From Caulobacteraceae bacterium (GTDB lineage Bacteria; Pseudomonadota; Alphaproteobacteria; Caulobacterales; Caulobacteraceae), in assembly GCA_019748095.1 (NCBI GenBank), contig JAIEQA010000019.1:26755-90754 (forward strand): DNA of 64,000 nt, written 5' to 3'. Shown here piece after piece: positions 22,260-31,445 of this stretch. Below the pieces are notes generated by a model. The model was given only the letters and a program-made list of their open reading frames with translations, had not been told where the DNA came from and ran no database searches. The position numbers and the translations under genes were made by a program. Position 1 is the stretch's first letter. Each line of letters starts with the position of its first letter.

Positions 22260-23819
22260 GTGGGCATCGGCAACGGAGTATTGAGCTTCGTGGAGAAGGC
22301 GGGCAACCGCCTCCCCGACCCCGTTTTCATCTTCGTCTGGCTTATCGGCTTTCTGGTGATTGGCAGTGTCGCGGCAGCCTCATATGGCCTGAGCGCGGTC
22401 AATCCCGTCGACGGACAGGCTGTGGCCGCCCAGAGCCTGATGTCGAGCGAAAATCTTCGGCGTCTGTTTGTCGACATGCCCAAGACCCTGACCGGGTTCG
22501 CTCCCCTGGGCTATGTGCTTGTGGTCATGCTGGGCGCAGGGGTGGCGGAACGCACAGGTCTGTTCTCGGCGGCCATGCGCGCAGGCATCCGTAACGCTCC
22601 CAAGACCTTCCTGACCCCGATCGTGGTGTTCGTCGGCATCGTCTCCAACCACGCGGCCGACGCCGGCTATGTGGTGCTGGTGCCGCTGGCAGGCCTCATC
22701 TTCGCCGCTGCAGGGCGGCACCCGGTCGCCGGGATCGCCGCCGGCTTCGCCGCCGTCTCCGGCGGCTTCTCGGCCAACCTTTTCCCGGGCCACCTCGACG
22801 CCCTGCTGCTGGGCATCACCGAGCCGGCAGCGCGGCTGATCCAGCCGGACTGGACCGCCAACATCGCCGGCAACCTGTACTTCATCATCGCCATGACGTT
22901 CGTCTTTGTGCCGCTGGCCTGGTTCGTCACCGACAAGATCGTCGAGCCGCGCCTTGGCCCGTGGACCCCGTCAGCCGACGCGCCCATCCAGCTCAGCGAA
23001 TCGGCCCTGACGGGCGCGGAGAAGCGCGGCCTGTTCTGGGCAGGGCTGGCGACCCTGCTGGTGATCGGTGCCTGGGCCGCCATGACCTTGATGCCCGAAG
23101 CCGCCCTGATCAACGCCGAGGCCCCTCCGCAGGAGCGCATGACGCCCTTCTACAACTCGCTCGTGGCCGGCTTCTTCGTGCTGTTCCTCGCCGCCGGCGT
23201 GGCCTACGGCACAGCGGCCGGCACCCTTAAGAACCATCGCGAGCTGGTGCGGATGATGACCGAATCGATGGCGGTCATGGCACCGTACATCGTGCTTGCA
23301 TTCGTCGCGGCCCACTTCGTGGCCATGTTCAACTGGTCGAACCTCGGCGTCATCACAGCGATCGCCGGGGCGGAACAGCTCAAGGCCAGCGGTCTGTCCT
23401 CCTGGCAGCTGCTGGTAGCGATCGTGCTGCTGGCCGCGACCATCAACCTTCTGGTCGGCTCGGCTTCCGCCAAGTGGGCCGCCATGGCCCCGGTGCTCGT
23501 GCCGATGCTGATGCTGCTCGGAATCAGCCCCGAGATGACCACGGCAGCCTTCCGCATGGGCGACTCGGTGACCAACATCATGACCCCGCTGATGGTCTAC
23601 TTCCCGCTGATCCTCGGCTTCTGCCAGCGCTGGGTGCCCGGCTTCGGCATCGGCAACCTGATGGCGACCATGCTGCCCTATTCGTTCTTCTTCCTGATCG
23701 CAGGCTGCATCATGACCGGGGCCTGGGTCTTCCTGAACATACCGCTGGGGGGTGGAGAGGTCGTGACCTACGACCTGAACCAGGCCCGTCAGGCGGTCCA
23801 GGCATTGCCTGTGCCCTGA
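22260..23819 (+). CDS. AbgT family p-aminobenzoyl-glutamate-type transporter (GTG start)
   Basis: VGIGNGVLSFVEKAGNRLPDPVFIFVWLIGFLV..., multi-TM, AbgT-like GGFSANLFPGHLDALLLGITEPAARLI and MTPLMVYFPLIL. Confidence 0.88.
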   Translation: MGIGNGVLSFVEKAGNRLPDPVFIFVWLIGFLVIGSVAAASYGLSAVNPVDGQAVAAQSLMSSENLRRLFVDMPKTLTGFAPLGYVLVVMLGAGVAERTGLFSAAMRAGIRNAPKTFLTPIVVFVGIVSNHAADAGYVVLVPLAGLIFAAAGRHPVAGIAAGFAAVSGGFSANLFPGHLDALLLGITEPAARLIQPDWTANIAGNLYFIIAMTFVFVPLAWFVTDKIVEPRLGPWTPSADAPIQLSESALTGAEKRGLFWAGLATLLVIGAWAAMTLMPEAALINAEAPPQERMTPFYNSLVAGFFVLFLAAGVAYGTAAGTLKNHRELVRMMTESMAVMAPYIVLAFVAAHFVAMFNWSNLGVITAIAGAEQLKASGLSSWQLLVAIVLLAATINLLVGSASAKWAAMAPVLVPMLMLLGISPEMTTAAFRMGDSVTNIMTPLMVYFPLILGFCQRWVPGFGIGNLMATMLPYSFFFLIAGCIMTGAWVFLNIPLGGGEVVTYDLNQARQAVQALPVP

Positions 23820-23906
23820 TGCGGAAATCGCGCTTGACAGGTTCGGCCACCCCCGCCTAAACGACGCCCCTCGCCGGGGGACAACACGTCACTCCGGCGG
23901 GGAAAT

Positions 23907-23983
23907 GCGGGTGTAGCTCAGTTGGTTAGAGTGCCGGCCTGTCACGCCGGAGGTCGCGGGTTCGAGTCCCGTCACTCGCGCCA
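23907..23983 (+). tRNA. tRNA-Asp (GTC)
   Basis: 77-nt cloverleaf with encoded CCA, anticodon loop CTGTCAC, GGTTCGAGTCC T-loop. Confidence 0.96.
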
Positions 23984-24010
23984 TCTCTTCGATCTGGAAG
24001 AGATGGCGCG
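23977..24010. repeat. 14-bp perfect inverted repeat overlapping the tRNA-Asp 3' end
   Basis: CGCGCCATCTCTTC-gatctg-GAAGAGATGGCGCG. Confidence 0.9.
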
Positions 24011-24131
24011 CCACCCCCTCAAGGTTCTCTCGGACTTCAGGCTTGCGGCGTATAACTTGACGCCCGCCTTACACATGGGTCTCCTCGACACTGATCGGCC
24101 CTGACCGGGCCGCCTGTCCCGGACACCGCCT

Positions 24132-25421
24132 GTGACGTCCTCTGTCGATCCATCCGCGCCCGTATGGGCTCCACCGGTCCGGGCCGCTGTGCCGCGCAAT
24201 CTCTGCACCGACTGCGGCGTCTCACGGATGGAGGACCCGACCCTGTGCGGGCGGGCCTGCCAGTTCATCAAACCGGACTATCCGGCCCTTGAGACCCGCA
24301 TACACGGCCGGGCCCGCGATTCGGAGACAGGAGACGAGCTGTTCTTCGGTCCGGTGCGCCGCATGGCGAGGGCGAGGCTGAAAGTCCCCGCCCATGGGGC
24401 CCAGTGGACGGGAATAACCACCCGCATCGGTGAACGCCTGCTCGAGACCGGCACGGTCGATGCGGTCCTGACCATGGCTCCCGACCCCGAGGACCGCTGG
24501 CGGCCGGTGCCCGTGCTGGTGACCCGCCCGGAGGCAATGGCCCGGGTGCGCGGTATGCGCATGGGCTATGCGCCGCTTCTGGCCCTGCTGGAGCAGGCGC
24601 GGGCCCAGGGCTACCGCCGCCTCGCCGTCATCGGCATTCCCTGTCAGGTCTATGCCCTGAGGGCGCTGGAGGCCGAACTGGGGCTGGAGGCGCTGTACGT
24701 CATCGGCACCCCCTGTTCGGACAATACGACGACCGAGAACTTCCACGCGTTCCTGGCCCTCCTCTCGGATGCGCCAGACACCATCACCTATCTGGAGTTC
24801 CGCGCCGATTATCACGTCGAGCTGCGGTTCACCGACGGGCGGGTGAAGACGATTCCCTTCCTGTCCCTGCCGATCTCGCAGCTGGCTCCGGACTTCTTCC
24901 CCCTCACTTGCCGCACCTGCGTCGACTACACCAATGCCCTCGCTGACATCACGGTCGGCTATATGGCCGGTCAGGGCGAGCAGTGGCTGATCGTGCGCAA
25001 TGCGCGCGGCGAGGCCCTGCTGGATCTGCTGGGGGATGAGGTCGCCCTTTCGGAGCCGCAGAGCCACGGCAAACGCAAGGCCGCCGTTCAGGGCTTCATC
25101 GCCAATGTCGAGCGGGCCGCCGGCGGCCTGCCCCTGCGACGCATGCCCGACTGGGTCCGGCCGATCGTCAGCTGGCTACAACCCCGCACCGGCCCTCGCG
25201 GTCTGGAGTTCGCACGCACACGGCTGGAAATGAAGGCGGCTGAGACGGTGATCCACCTGCGCCGCGAGGAGCCGCGCAGGATGAAGTCCATGATCCCCGA
25301 TCATGTCTGGGCCCTGGTCGAGCCCTATGGCCTGTCGCCCGGGGCCGGAGAGCGGTCAGACCCGGTGACTAGTGAACCGCCAGCTCCGCAGCCGGCTGAA
25401 CGAACTCGGGCCGGCCACTGA
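24132..25421 (+). CDS. Coenzyme F420 hydrogenase/dehydrogenase beta-subunit family protein, BciB/HCAR-like
   Basis: NLCTDCGVSRMEDPTLCGRACQFI, GTPCSDNTTTENFHAFL, YLEFRADYHVELRFTDG, DFFPLTCRTCVDYTNALADITVGYM are typical of BciB-type Fe-S flavoproteins. Confidence 0.85.
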   Translation: MTSSVDPSAPVWAPPVRAAVPRNLCTDCGVSRMEDPTLCGRACQFIKPDYPALETRIHGRARDSETGDELFFGPVRRMARARLKVPAHGAQWTGITTRIGERLLETGTVDAVLTMAPDPEDRWRPVPVLVTRPEAMARVRGMRMGYAPLLALLEQARAQGYRRLAVIGIPCQVYALRALEAELGLEALYVIGTPCSDNTTTENFHAFLALLSDAPDTITYLEFRADYHVELRFTDGRVKTIPFLSLPISQLAPDFFPLTCRTCVDYTNALADITVGYMAGQGEQWLIVRNARGEALLDLLGDEVALSEPQSHGKRKAAVQGFIANVERAAGGLPLRRMPDWVRPIVSWLQPRTGPRGLEFARTRLEMKAAETVIHLRREEPRRMKSMIPDHVWALVEPYGLSPGAGERSDPVTSEPPAPQPAERTRAGH

Positions 25422-26619
25422 CCTCACCATAAACCATGCACAGGTCCTCAAAGACCCGGTTCCAGGCGAAGGTTTCGACCGTATGGACGCGGGCCGCCGC
25501 CCCGATCGCCTCGACGTCGCGGGCGAACAGGGCCTCGATCGCTTCAGCATACTCGCCCGGGTCGGCGCTTCGGGACAGCTGACCCACGCTGTTGTTGACG
25601 GTTTCCGCCACCCCGCCCGCATTGACCCCCACCACCGGCCGCCCACAGGCCATGGCCTCCAGCACGATCAGGCCGAAAGGCTCCTTGTCGTTGGCGTGCA
25701 CAAAGGCATCGCAGCTGGCGATGATCCGGGCGACGGCGCGGGGATCCCGCTCATAGGGCAGGGCGATGACCCGGTCCTCTGCGGGCATCCCCTGCCCCGC
25801 CCCGACGAGCACGAGGTGATAAGGTGCCCCCAGACGCTGGACGGCCTCGATCAGGACATCGATGTTCTTTTCCCGTGCCGGCCGACCGGCGAAACACAGC
25901 AGCCGCGCGCTGGCGGGCAGGCCCAGCCGCTTCAACAGCCAGTCCCGGTCGCGACGGTCGGGCCGGAAGGTGTCGATCTCGACCCCCAGGGGCCGGATGA
26001 CGATGTTGCGGACGCCCGCCTCTTCCAGCCGACGCGCGATGAAGCGGCTCGGGGAGACAACGCGATCGAACTGGCCAAACAGGCGGGCCCAGCGCTTTTC
26101 GACTGGCTTCTTGGCCCATTCCCCGAAATGCAGCGCGGCCAGACCCGCCGGGTCGGAATGGCAAAAGCCGATCACGGGACAGCCGACCCTCTGTCCGGCC
26201 TCCAGTGCGCCCTGTCCCGGGGTATAGGGGTCGCCCGCCTCAATCAGCGCCGGCTTCATGGCAGCGACCCACGCACCCCAGCGGCGCACCGAACTGGGCC
26301 AGCGATAGCCGTCGCCGAACGGCAGTTTGGTCGCGTGCAGCTTGATGATGCCGTCGCGGCCGGCCTGGTGTCGCGCTCCCGGCACAAGCAGTGAGTGGGC
26401 GACACCGGGGCGGTTGGCTTCCAGCCATGCCTTCTTGGACAGCAGATACCGCTTCACGCCCCCGGAGCGCGGCGCATAAAGCATCGTCGTGTCCACCATC
26501 CGTGGCCGGGGATCGGATGTGGACGCCCTCAGCACACTGAGCGTTTCCGCCACTTCCTCATCGCGGCTGGGAAACAGTCGGAGTTCTGCGGCCTGGACGT
26601 CGAGATCCGTCATGTTCAT
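25369..26619 (-). CDS. GT4-family glycosyltransferase
   Basis: RSGGVKRYL, VVSPSRFIARRLEEAG, PFGLIVLEAMACGRPVVGVNAGGVAE; convergent overlap with the BciB-like gene. Confidence 0.88.
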   Translation of the reverse strand: MNMTDLDVQAAELRLFPSRDEEVAETLSVLRASTSDPRPRMVDTTMLYAPRSGGVKRYLLSKKAWLEANRPGVAHSLLVPGARHQAGRDGIIKLHATKLPFGDGYRWPSSVRRWGAWVAAMKPALIEAGDPYTPGQGALEAGQRVGCPVIGFCHSDPAGLAALHFGEWAKKPVEKRWARLFGQFDRVVSPSRFIARRLEEAGVRNIVIRPLGVEIDTFRPDRRDRDWLLKRLGLPASARLLCFAGRPAREKNIDVLIEAVQRLGAPYHLVLVGAGQGMPAEDRVIALPYERDPRAVARIIASCDAFVHANDKEPFGLIVLEAMACGRPVVGVNAGGVAETVNNSVGQLSRSADPGEYAEAIEALFARDVEAIGAAARVHTVETFAWNRVFEDLCMVYGEVSGRPEFVQPAAELAVH

Positions 26620-26731
26620 CGAGTCCTGCTGGGGCGACTGGATCGCCCGAGCGAGCGTCCGGCGATATTGGCTGCGTGCGGACGGTTTATTCCGGACCAT
26701 GAAGCGCCCCTAAACCTGCTGACGGTCAAGC

Positions 26732-26914
26732 TCAAGCCGTATCATCCGGGTCGCCCGGCACCGGGGTCGCGATTCCCCGCCGCGCCAGCGCTTCCCGCAG
26801 CAGGGTCTCGAGCTGCGCATTGACCGACCGCAACTCAGCTGCTGCCAGCCGCTCCACGGCCGCCATCAACGCCGGAGAGGCGCGCAGCAGAAAGGGTTTG
26901 CGAACCCGGGCCAC
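26732..26914 (-). CDS. Arc-like ribbon-helix-helix protein
   Basis: 60 aa [50 protein letters not shown] pattern. Confidence 0.8.
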   Translation of the reverse strand: MARVRKPFLLRASPALMAAVERLAAAELRSVNAQLETLLREALARRGIATPVPGDPDDTA

Positions 26915-26917
26915 AGG

Positions 26918-27814
26918 TCAACCGTACAGGGTGCCGGCGTTCACGACGGGCTGGGCTTCCCGATCGGCGCACAGCACGACGAGAAGATTCGAGACCATGG
27001 CGGCCTTGCGGTCCTCGTCCAGCTGGACCACGTCGCGCTCGCCGAGATCCTTCAGGGCGCTTTCGACCATGCTGACCGCGCCACGGACGATCAGGCGGCG
27101 CGCCGAAAGGATGGCCTCGGCCTGCTGGCGGCGCAGCATGGCCCCGGCGATTTCCGGGGCATAGGCCAGATGCGCCAGCCGGGCCTCGTCGATCGCCACC
27201 CCGGCCACCCGCACCCGATTGGCCAGTTCGTCCCGAAGCCGCCGCGCCACATCTTCCGCATCGGCCCTGAGGGTCAGCTCCTGATCCACCCCCTCTTCCT
27301 CCTCGCCGTGGTCATAGGCGTAGTGGGAGGCGATATCGCGCAGGCCGGTATCGATCTGGATGTTCACGAAGGCCTGATAGTCATCGACGTCGAACAGGGC
27401 CTGTGCCGAATCCTCGACCCGCCAGACGACGTTGGCCGCGATCTCGACCGGGCTGCCGCGACGGTCGTTCACCTTCAGCTTGTCAGAGGTCACATTGCGC
27501 GCACGCAGCGAGATTTTCTTGCGGCTGTACCAGGGAAGCACCCAGCGCAGCCCCGTGGCCCGGTCGGTGCCGCGGTAGTCGCCGAACAGCAGGATCGCCA
27601 CCCCCTCGTTCGGCTGCAGGGCATACAGGCCGCACAGAAGAAACAGGCCCACAACCGCGAACCCTATTCCCGCGGCAACGTTCACCGCGACGTCCGGGCC
27701 CTGGGCGACCGCCACGGGCCCGAGCAGAATCAGCCCGATCCCAACCAGCAGCATCACCACGCCATTCGTCGTTCGCGCAGGCCGCTCGCGGGAGACTGTC
27801 CGTTGATCGTTCAT
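26918..27814 (-). CDS. SPFH/band-7 domain protein
   Basis: [88 protein letters not shown]. Confidence 0.9.
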   Translation of the reverse strand: MNDQRTVSRERPARTTNGVVMLLVGIGLILLGPVAVAQGPDVAVNVAAGIGFAVVGLFLLCGLYALQPNEGVAILLFGDYRGTDRATGLRWVLPWYSRKKISLRARNVTSDKLKVNDRRGSPVEIAANVVWRVEDSAQALFDVDDYQAFVNIQIDTGLRDIASHYAYDHGEEEEGVDQELTLRADAEDVARRLRDELANRVRVAGVAIDEARLAHLAYAPEIAGAMLRRQQAEAILSARRLIVRGAVSMVESALKDLGERDVVQLDEDRKAAMVSNLLVVLCADREAQPVVNAGTLYG

Positions 27815-27830
27815 GTCCGTCCTCCAACTC

Positions 27831-27848
27831 GATATGAAAGTGATATCA
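27831..27848. promoter_or_regulatory. candidate operator GATATGAAAGTGATATCA upstream of the SPFH-RHH operon
   Basis: Two GATAT blocks spaced 11 bp, including palindrome TGATATCA, immediately upstream of the SPFH start. Confidence 0.4.
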
Positions 27849-27987
27849 TTTTTGTCCCGTAATGGCAACGCTTGACGGTCGCCTGCCTGGATCGAGGCCT
27901 TGCATTCGCCTCAAATTCGCGAAACTTGAGACAGGTCGTGGCGCCCCTGTTAGAAGGCGGCCGACGCCTTGCGCGTAGCCAATTGGG

Positions 27988-30900
27988 GTGACTTTTCGAA
28001 TGCGTAGACTGCTTGCGACTGCGGTGGCGCTTGCCCCTCTCATGGCTGTCACCGGAGCGCACGCCGAAGTCGTGATCTCCAATGCCCGCACGACACCCAT
28101 CGTGACCTCCACGGCGACCGGCACGGCGCGGGATGACATTCGCCTGGCCAGCGGCGGATCCATCGCCGTGAACACGGGAGCCGCCGTCACGGTCGACAGC
28201 AACAACAGTATCGACCTGGACAGTGGATCCACGATCGGCCTGTCGAACTCGGCGAACGGCTCCACGGGCATTCTGGTGGGGCCCGGCGCGGCGACAGGCA
28301 ACATCACGATCGGCGGACAGATCACCGTCACCGACAGCATAGACACCTACCCCGATACCGATAACGACGGTGACCTCGACGGCCCCTTTGCCGTCGGCAG
28401 CGACCGCTTCGGCCTGCGCCTGACCGGTGGCACGCCCCTGACCGGCAATATCCTCGTCGAGAGCACCGGCGTGATTCTCGCCGAGGGGGCCAATTCCCGC
28501 GCGATCTCGATCGAGCGCGCCCTGACAGGCAACGTCACCACCTTCGGCACACTGCGCGCCATCGGCGACAACGCCGTGGCCTTTGCCACCACCGGCAATG
28601 TCTCGGGTTCGGTGAACCTGGGGGGGCCGATCACGGCCCAGGGCCTGAACGCCGGAGCGGTCGATATCCAGGGCGACATCGGCGGCCGTCTGACGCTCCA
28701 GGGCGAGATCGCCTCGACCGGATATCGCTACACGTCCCGTCCCACCGATGCAGCGATCGCCAGACTGGACGCGGACGACCTGCTCCAGGGACGGTCCGCC
28801 GTGGTCGTGGCGGGCAATGTCGGCGGGGGCGTGGTTCTCGACATCCGGCCGGCGGACAACAGCGCCACATCGACAGACGAGGATAATGACGGCATCCCGG
28901 ACGCCAGCGAGGGGAATCTGGCAATCAATGCCTACGGTTCGGCACCGGCCCTCACGGTCGGATCGGCCACCCGTGGCATTGCGCTCGGTCTCGCCGGCAC
29001 AGGCACCAACGCCTACGGCCTGATCAACCGCGGGTCGATCACGGCAGACGGCGTCTTTGATTCCGTCAATGCGACGGCCGTCCAGCTGGGGGTCGGCGGC
29101 GGGCAGACGGTGAGCATCGCCGGCGGGGTCCGCAACGAAGGCTCCATCACAGCCCTCGGCCGCAATGGCGGTGCGACAGTGGTCTCCATCGGAGCAGGAG
29201 TCGCGACGCCCCGGTTTGACAACACGGGGACCATCACTGCGGGGGTGTCCAGCACCAATGCCAGCTCCCAGGCGACCGCCATCACCATTGCGGCGGGCGC
29301 CAGCCTGCCGACCCTGTTCAACAACGGGTCGATCCTCGCGACCGCAGGGGGGGCCGCCACAAACACGACCGCCATCCGCGATCTGTCGGGGACCCTGACC
29401 TCCATCCAGAATGCCGGGTCCATCCAGTCGATTCTCGTGCGCGACGAGACCACGGGTCAGGTCGTCGCCGGGGCCACGGCCGTGGCGGTGGATGTCGCGG
29501 CCAACACGACCGGCGTGGCCTTCCGCCAGTACGGGGAAACCAGCACGCCAACCACGACGGATCCGGACACTGACGGCGACGGCGTCACCGACTCCAACGA
29601 GCCTGTCACGATCGGAGATCTGCGGTTCGGCTCGGGAGCCGACACCTTGAACCTCGAGAACGGCACCCTGACGGGGGCCGTGTCGTTCGGGGCAGGCGCT
29701 GACCGACTGACCATCTCGGGCGGCGGCGTCCTGCGCGGGGCCATCACCGACAGTGACGGGCAGCTGGCGATCGACATCACCAACGGCACACTCGATGCGC
29801 GACAGGCCAGTGCAACGACCGTCACCAGCCTGAACATCGGGGCGGCCGGTGACCTGATCGTGACCCTCGATCCGGCCGCGGGTACCAACTCGGGCTTCCG
29901 GGTCAATGGCACGGCCACGCTCGCGACGGGCGCAGGCCTGGGGGTACGCTTCAACTCCCTGATCGACACACCCCGCCGGTTCACGGTCATTGACGCCAAC
30001 GCCCTGACGATCGGCACGATCGATCAGACAGCGGTCCAGGCCAATTCACCCTATCTCTTCGTCGTGAACGCCGGCTCCGACGTGGCGGCAGGGGATGTCT
30101 ATATCGACGCGCGGCGTCGGACAGCGGCTGAAGCCAGCCTGAACGGTGTAGAGACCCAGGCGTTCGACGCGATCTATTCCTCGCTTGGCAACAGCACCGT
30201 GCTGCGCGACGTCTTCCTTGCCGAGACCGGCCGGGACGGCTTCATCAACCTGTACGAACAGATGCTGCCGGACCACTCCGGCGGGGCGCTGATGTCGCTG
30301 GCGTCGGGCGTCGATGCCGTGACCCGGGCCCTGACCGGACGCAACGCCTCGGTCGCGCCCGGCGAGACCAGCGCCTGGCTGCAGGAGATCAATTTCTACG
30401 CCGACAAGGACAAGACCGACAGCTACGGCTTCCGGTCCGAAGGGTTCGGGGTGGCCGGGGGCGTCGAGCGCGGCACCGATCTGGGTGCCCTGGGTTTGTC
30501 GATCGCCTTCACCTCGTCCGACGTAGAAGACCCCGAGGCCGAAGCCGAGGAAATCCTCTCGGCCAACCTGGTGGAGCTGGGCCTCTACTGGCGGGCCCAG
30601 GGCCAGGCCTGGACCACCTGGGCCCGTGCGGCCGGCGGCTATGCCACATTCGAGGCCACACGCACCCTGGTGAGCGAGGAGATCAACCTCAGCAACCAGT
30701 CGAGCTGGAACGGCTTTACCCTCGCCCTGGCCGGCGGGGCCTCCTACGAACGCAATTTCGGCAAGCTGAACATCCGGCCCGAAGCCTATGTCGAGTATTT
30801 CTCGCTGAGCGAGGACGGTCGCGTCGAGGAAGGCGCGACCCCCGGCTTCAATCTGGAAATCGAGGATCGTGACGGCCACATGCTGGCTGGCGTCGCGGCC

Positions 30901-31188
30901 GTGAACATCGGTTACGGCTTCGGCCAGAACGGCTGGATCCGCCCCGAGGTCCGGCTGGGCTGGCGTCAGAACATCTCGGTCGACGCCGGCGACACGGTTG
31001 CCCGCTTCCGGTCGGGCGGGAACGCCTTCACCCTGTCGCCCGACGCTATCGAGGGCGGCGGGCCGATCGCGGGCTTCAACCTGAGTGTGGGCAACGACCT
31101 CGGCCGACTGTCGGTGACCGCCGATGCCGAGATGATCGAGGACTATGTGCGCTACACCCTGCTGCTGCGGGCCAGCTTCCGGTTTTAG
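27988..31188 (+). CDS. autotransporter with beta-barrel domain (starts GTG 27988 or ATG 28000)
   Basis: Signal peptide MRRLLATAVALAPLMAVTGAHA, repetitive beta-helix-like passenger, C-terminal barrel ending YTLLLRASFRF. Confidence 0.92.
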   Translation: MTFRMRRLLATAVALAPLMAVTGAHAEVVISNARTTPIVTSTATGTARDDIRLASGGSIAVNTGAAVTVDSNNSIDLDSGSTIGLSNSANGSTGILVGPGAATGNITIGGQITVTDSIDTYPDTDNDGDLDGPFAVGSDRFGLRLTGGTPLTGNILVESTGVILAEGANSRAISIERALTGNVTTFGTLRAIGDNAVAFATTGNVSGSVNLGGPITAQGLNAGAVDIQGDIGGRLTLQGEIASTGYRYTSRPTDAAIARLDADDLLQGRSAVVVAGNVGGGVVLDIRPADNSATSTDEDNDGIPDASEGNLAINAYGSAPALTVGSATRGIALGLAGTGTNAYGLINRGSITADGVFDSVNATAVQLGVGGGQTVSIAGGVRNEGSITALGRNGGATVVSIGAGVATPRFDNTGTITAGVSSTNASSQATAITIAAGASLPTLFNNGSILATAGGAATNTTAIRDLSGTLTSIQNAGSIQSILVRDETTGQVVAGATAVAVDVAANTTGVAFRQYGETSTPTTTDPDTDGDGVTDSNEPVTIGDLRFGSGADTLNLENGTLTGAVSFGAGADRLTISGGGVLRGAITDSDGQLAIDITNGTLDARQASATTVTSLNIGAAGDLIVTLDPAAGTNSGFRVNGTATLATGAGLGVRFNSLIDTPRRFTVIDANALTIGTIDQTAVQANSPYLFVVNAGSDVAAGDVYIDARRRTAAEASLNGVETQAFDAIYSSLGNSTVLRDVFLAETGRDGFINLYEQMLPDHSGGALMSLASGVDAVTRALTGRNASVAPGETSAWLQEINFYADKDKTDSYGFRSEGFGVAGGVERGTDLGALGLSIAFTSSDVEDPEAEAEEILSANLVELGLYWRAQGQAWTTWARAAGGYATFEATRTLVSEEINLSNQSSWNGFTLALAGGASYERNFGKLNIRPEAYVEYFSLSEDGRVEEGATPGFNLEIEDRDGHMLAGVAAVNIGYGFGQNGWIRPEVRLGWRQNISVDAGDTVARFRSGGNAFTLSPDAIEGGGPIAGFNLSVGNDLGRLSVTADAEMIEDYVRYTLLLRASFRF

Positions 31189-31239
31189 CGACCCTGATCA
31201 GGTTGGTGATTCCGCCTGGTCAGTTTGACGATGCCAAAA

Positions 31240-31272
31240 CAAAGGCCGCCGGAGCGATCCGGCGGCCTTTTC
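31240..31272. terminator. bidirectional intrinsic terminator
   Basis: AAAGGCCGCCGGagcgatCCGGCGGCCTTTT between autotransporter and tRNA-Val. Confidence 0.85.
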
Positions 31273-31280
31273 GATGGGTG

Positions 31281-31357
31281 TGGTAGGCGGCGACGGGTTC
31301 GAACCGCCGACCCTCTCGGTGTAAACGAGATGCTCTGACCAGCTGAGCTAGCCGCCC
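31281..31357 (-). tRNA. tRNA-Val (TAC)
   Basis: Reverse complement GGGCGGCTAGCTCAGCTGGTCAGAGCATCTCGTTTACACCGAGAGGGTCGGCGGTTCGAACCCGTCGCCGCCTACCA. Confidence 0.95.
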
Positions 31358-31405
31358 ATCCAGAGCCTGTGTTTGCCCGCTGCTGCGGCCCTGATCAACC
31401 CGTCC

Positions 31406-31434
31406 CCTCCCCGTTCGCGTCGCAAACGGGGAGG
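31406..31434. terminator. hairpin downstream of lon, probable terminator
   Basis: CCTCCCCGTT-cgcgtcgca-AACGGGGAGG, perfect 10-bp stem just after lon stop; no long T-tract. Confidence 0.5.
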
Positions 31435-31445
31435 AACGTCGAGGG

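Noticed and set aside
23922-24104. 60-aa ORF starting inside tRNA-Asp
   Set aside because: Begins within the tRNA gene; no coding support.
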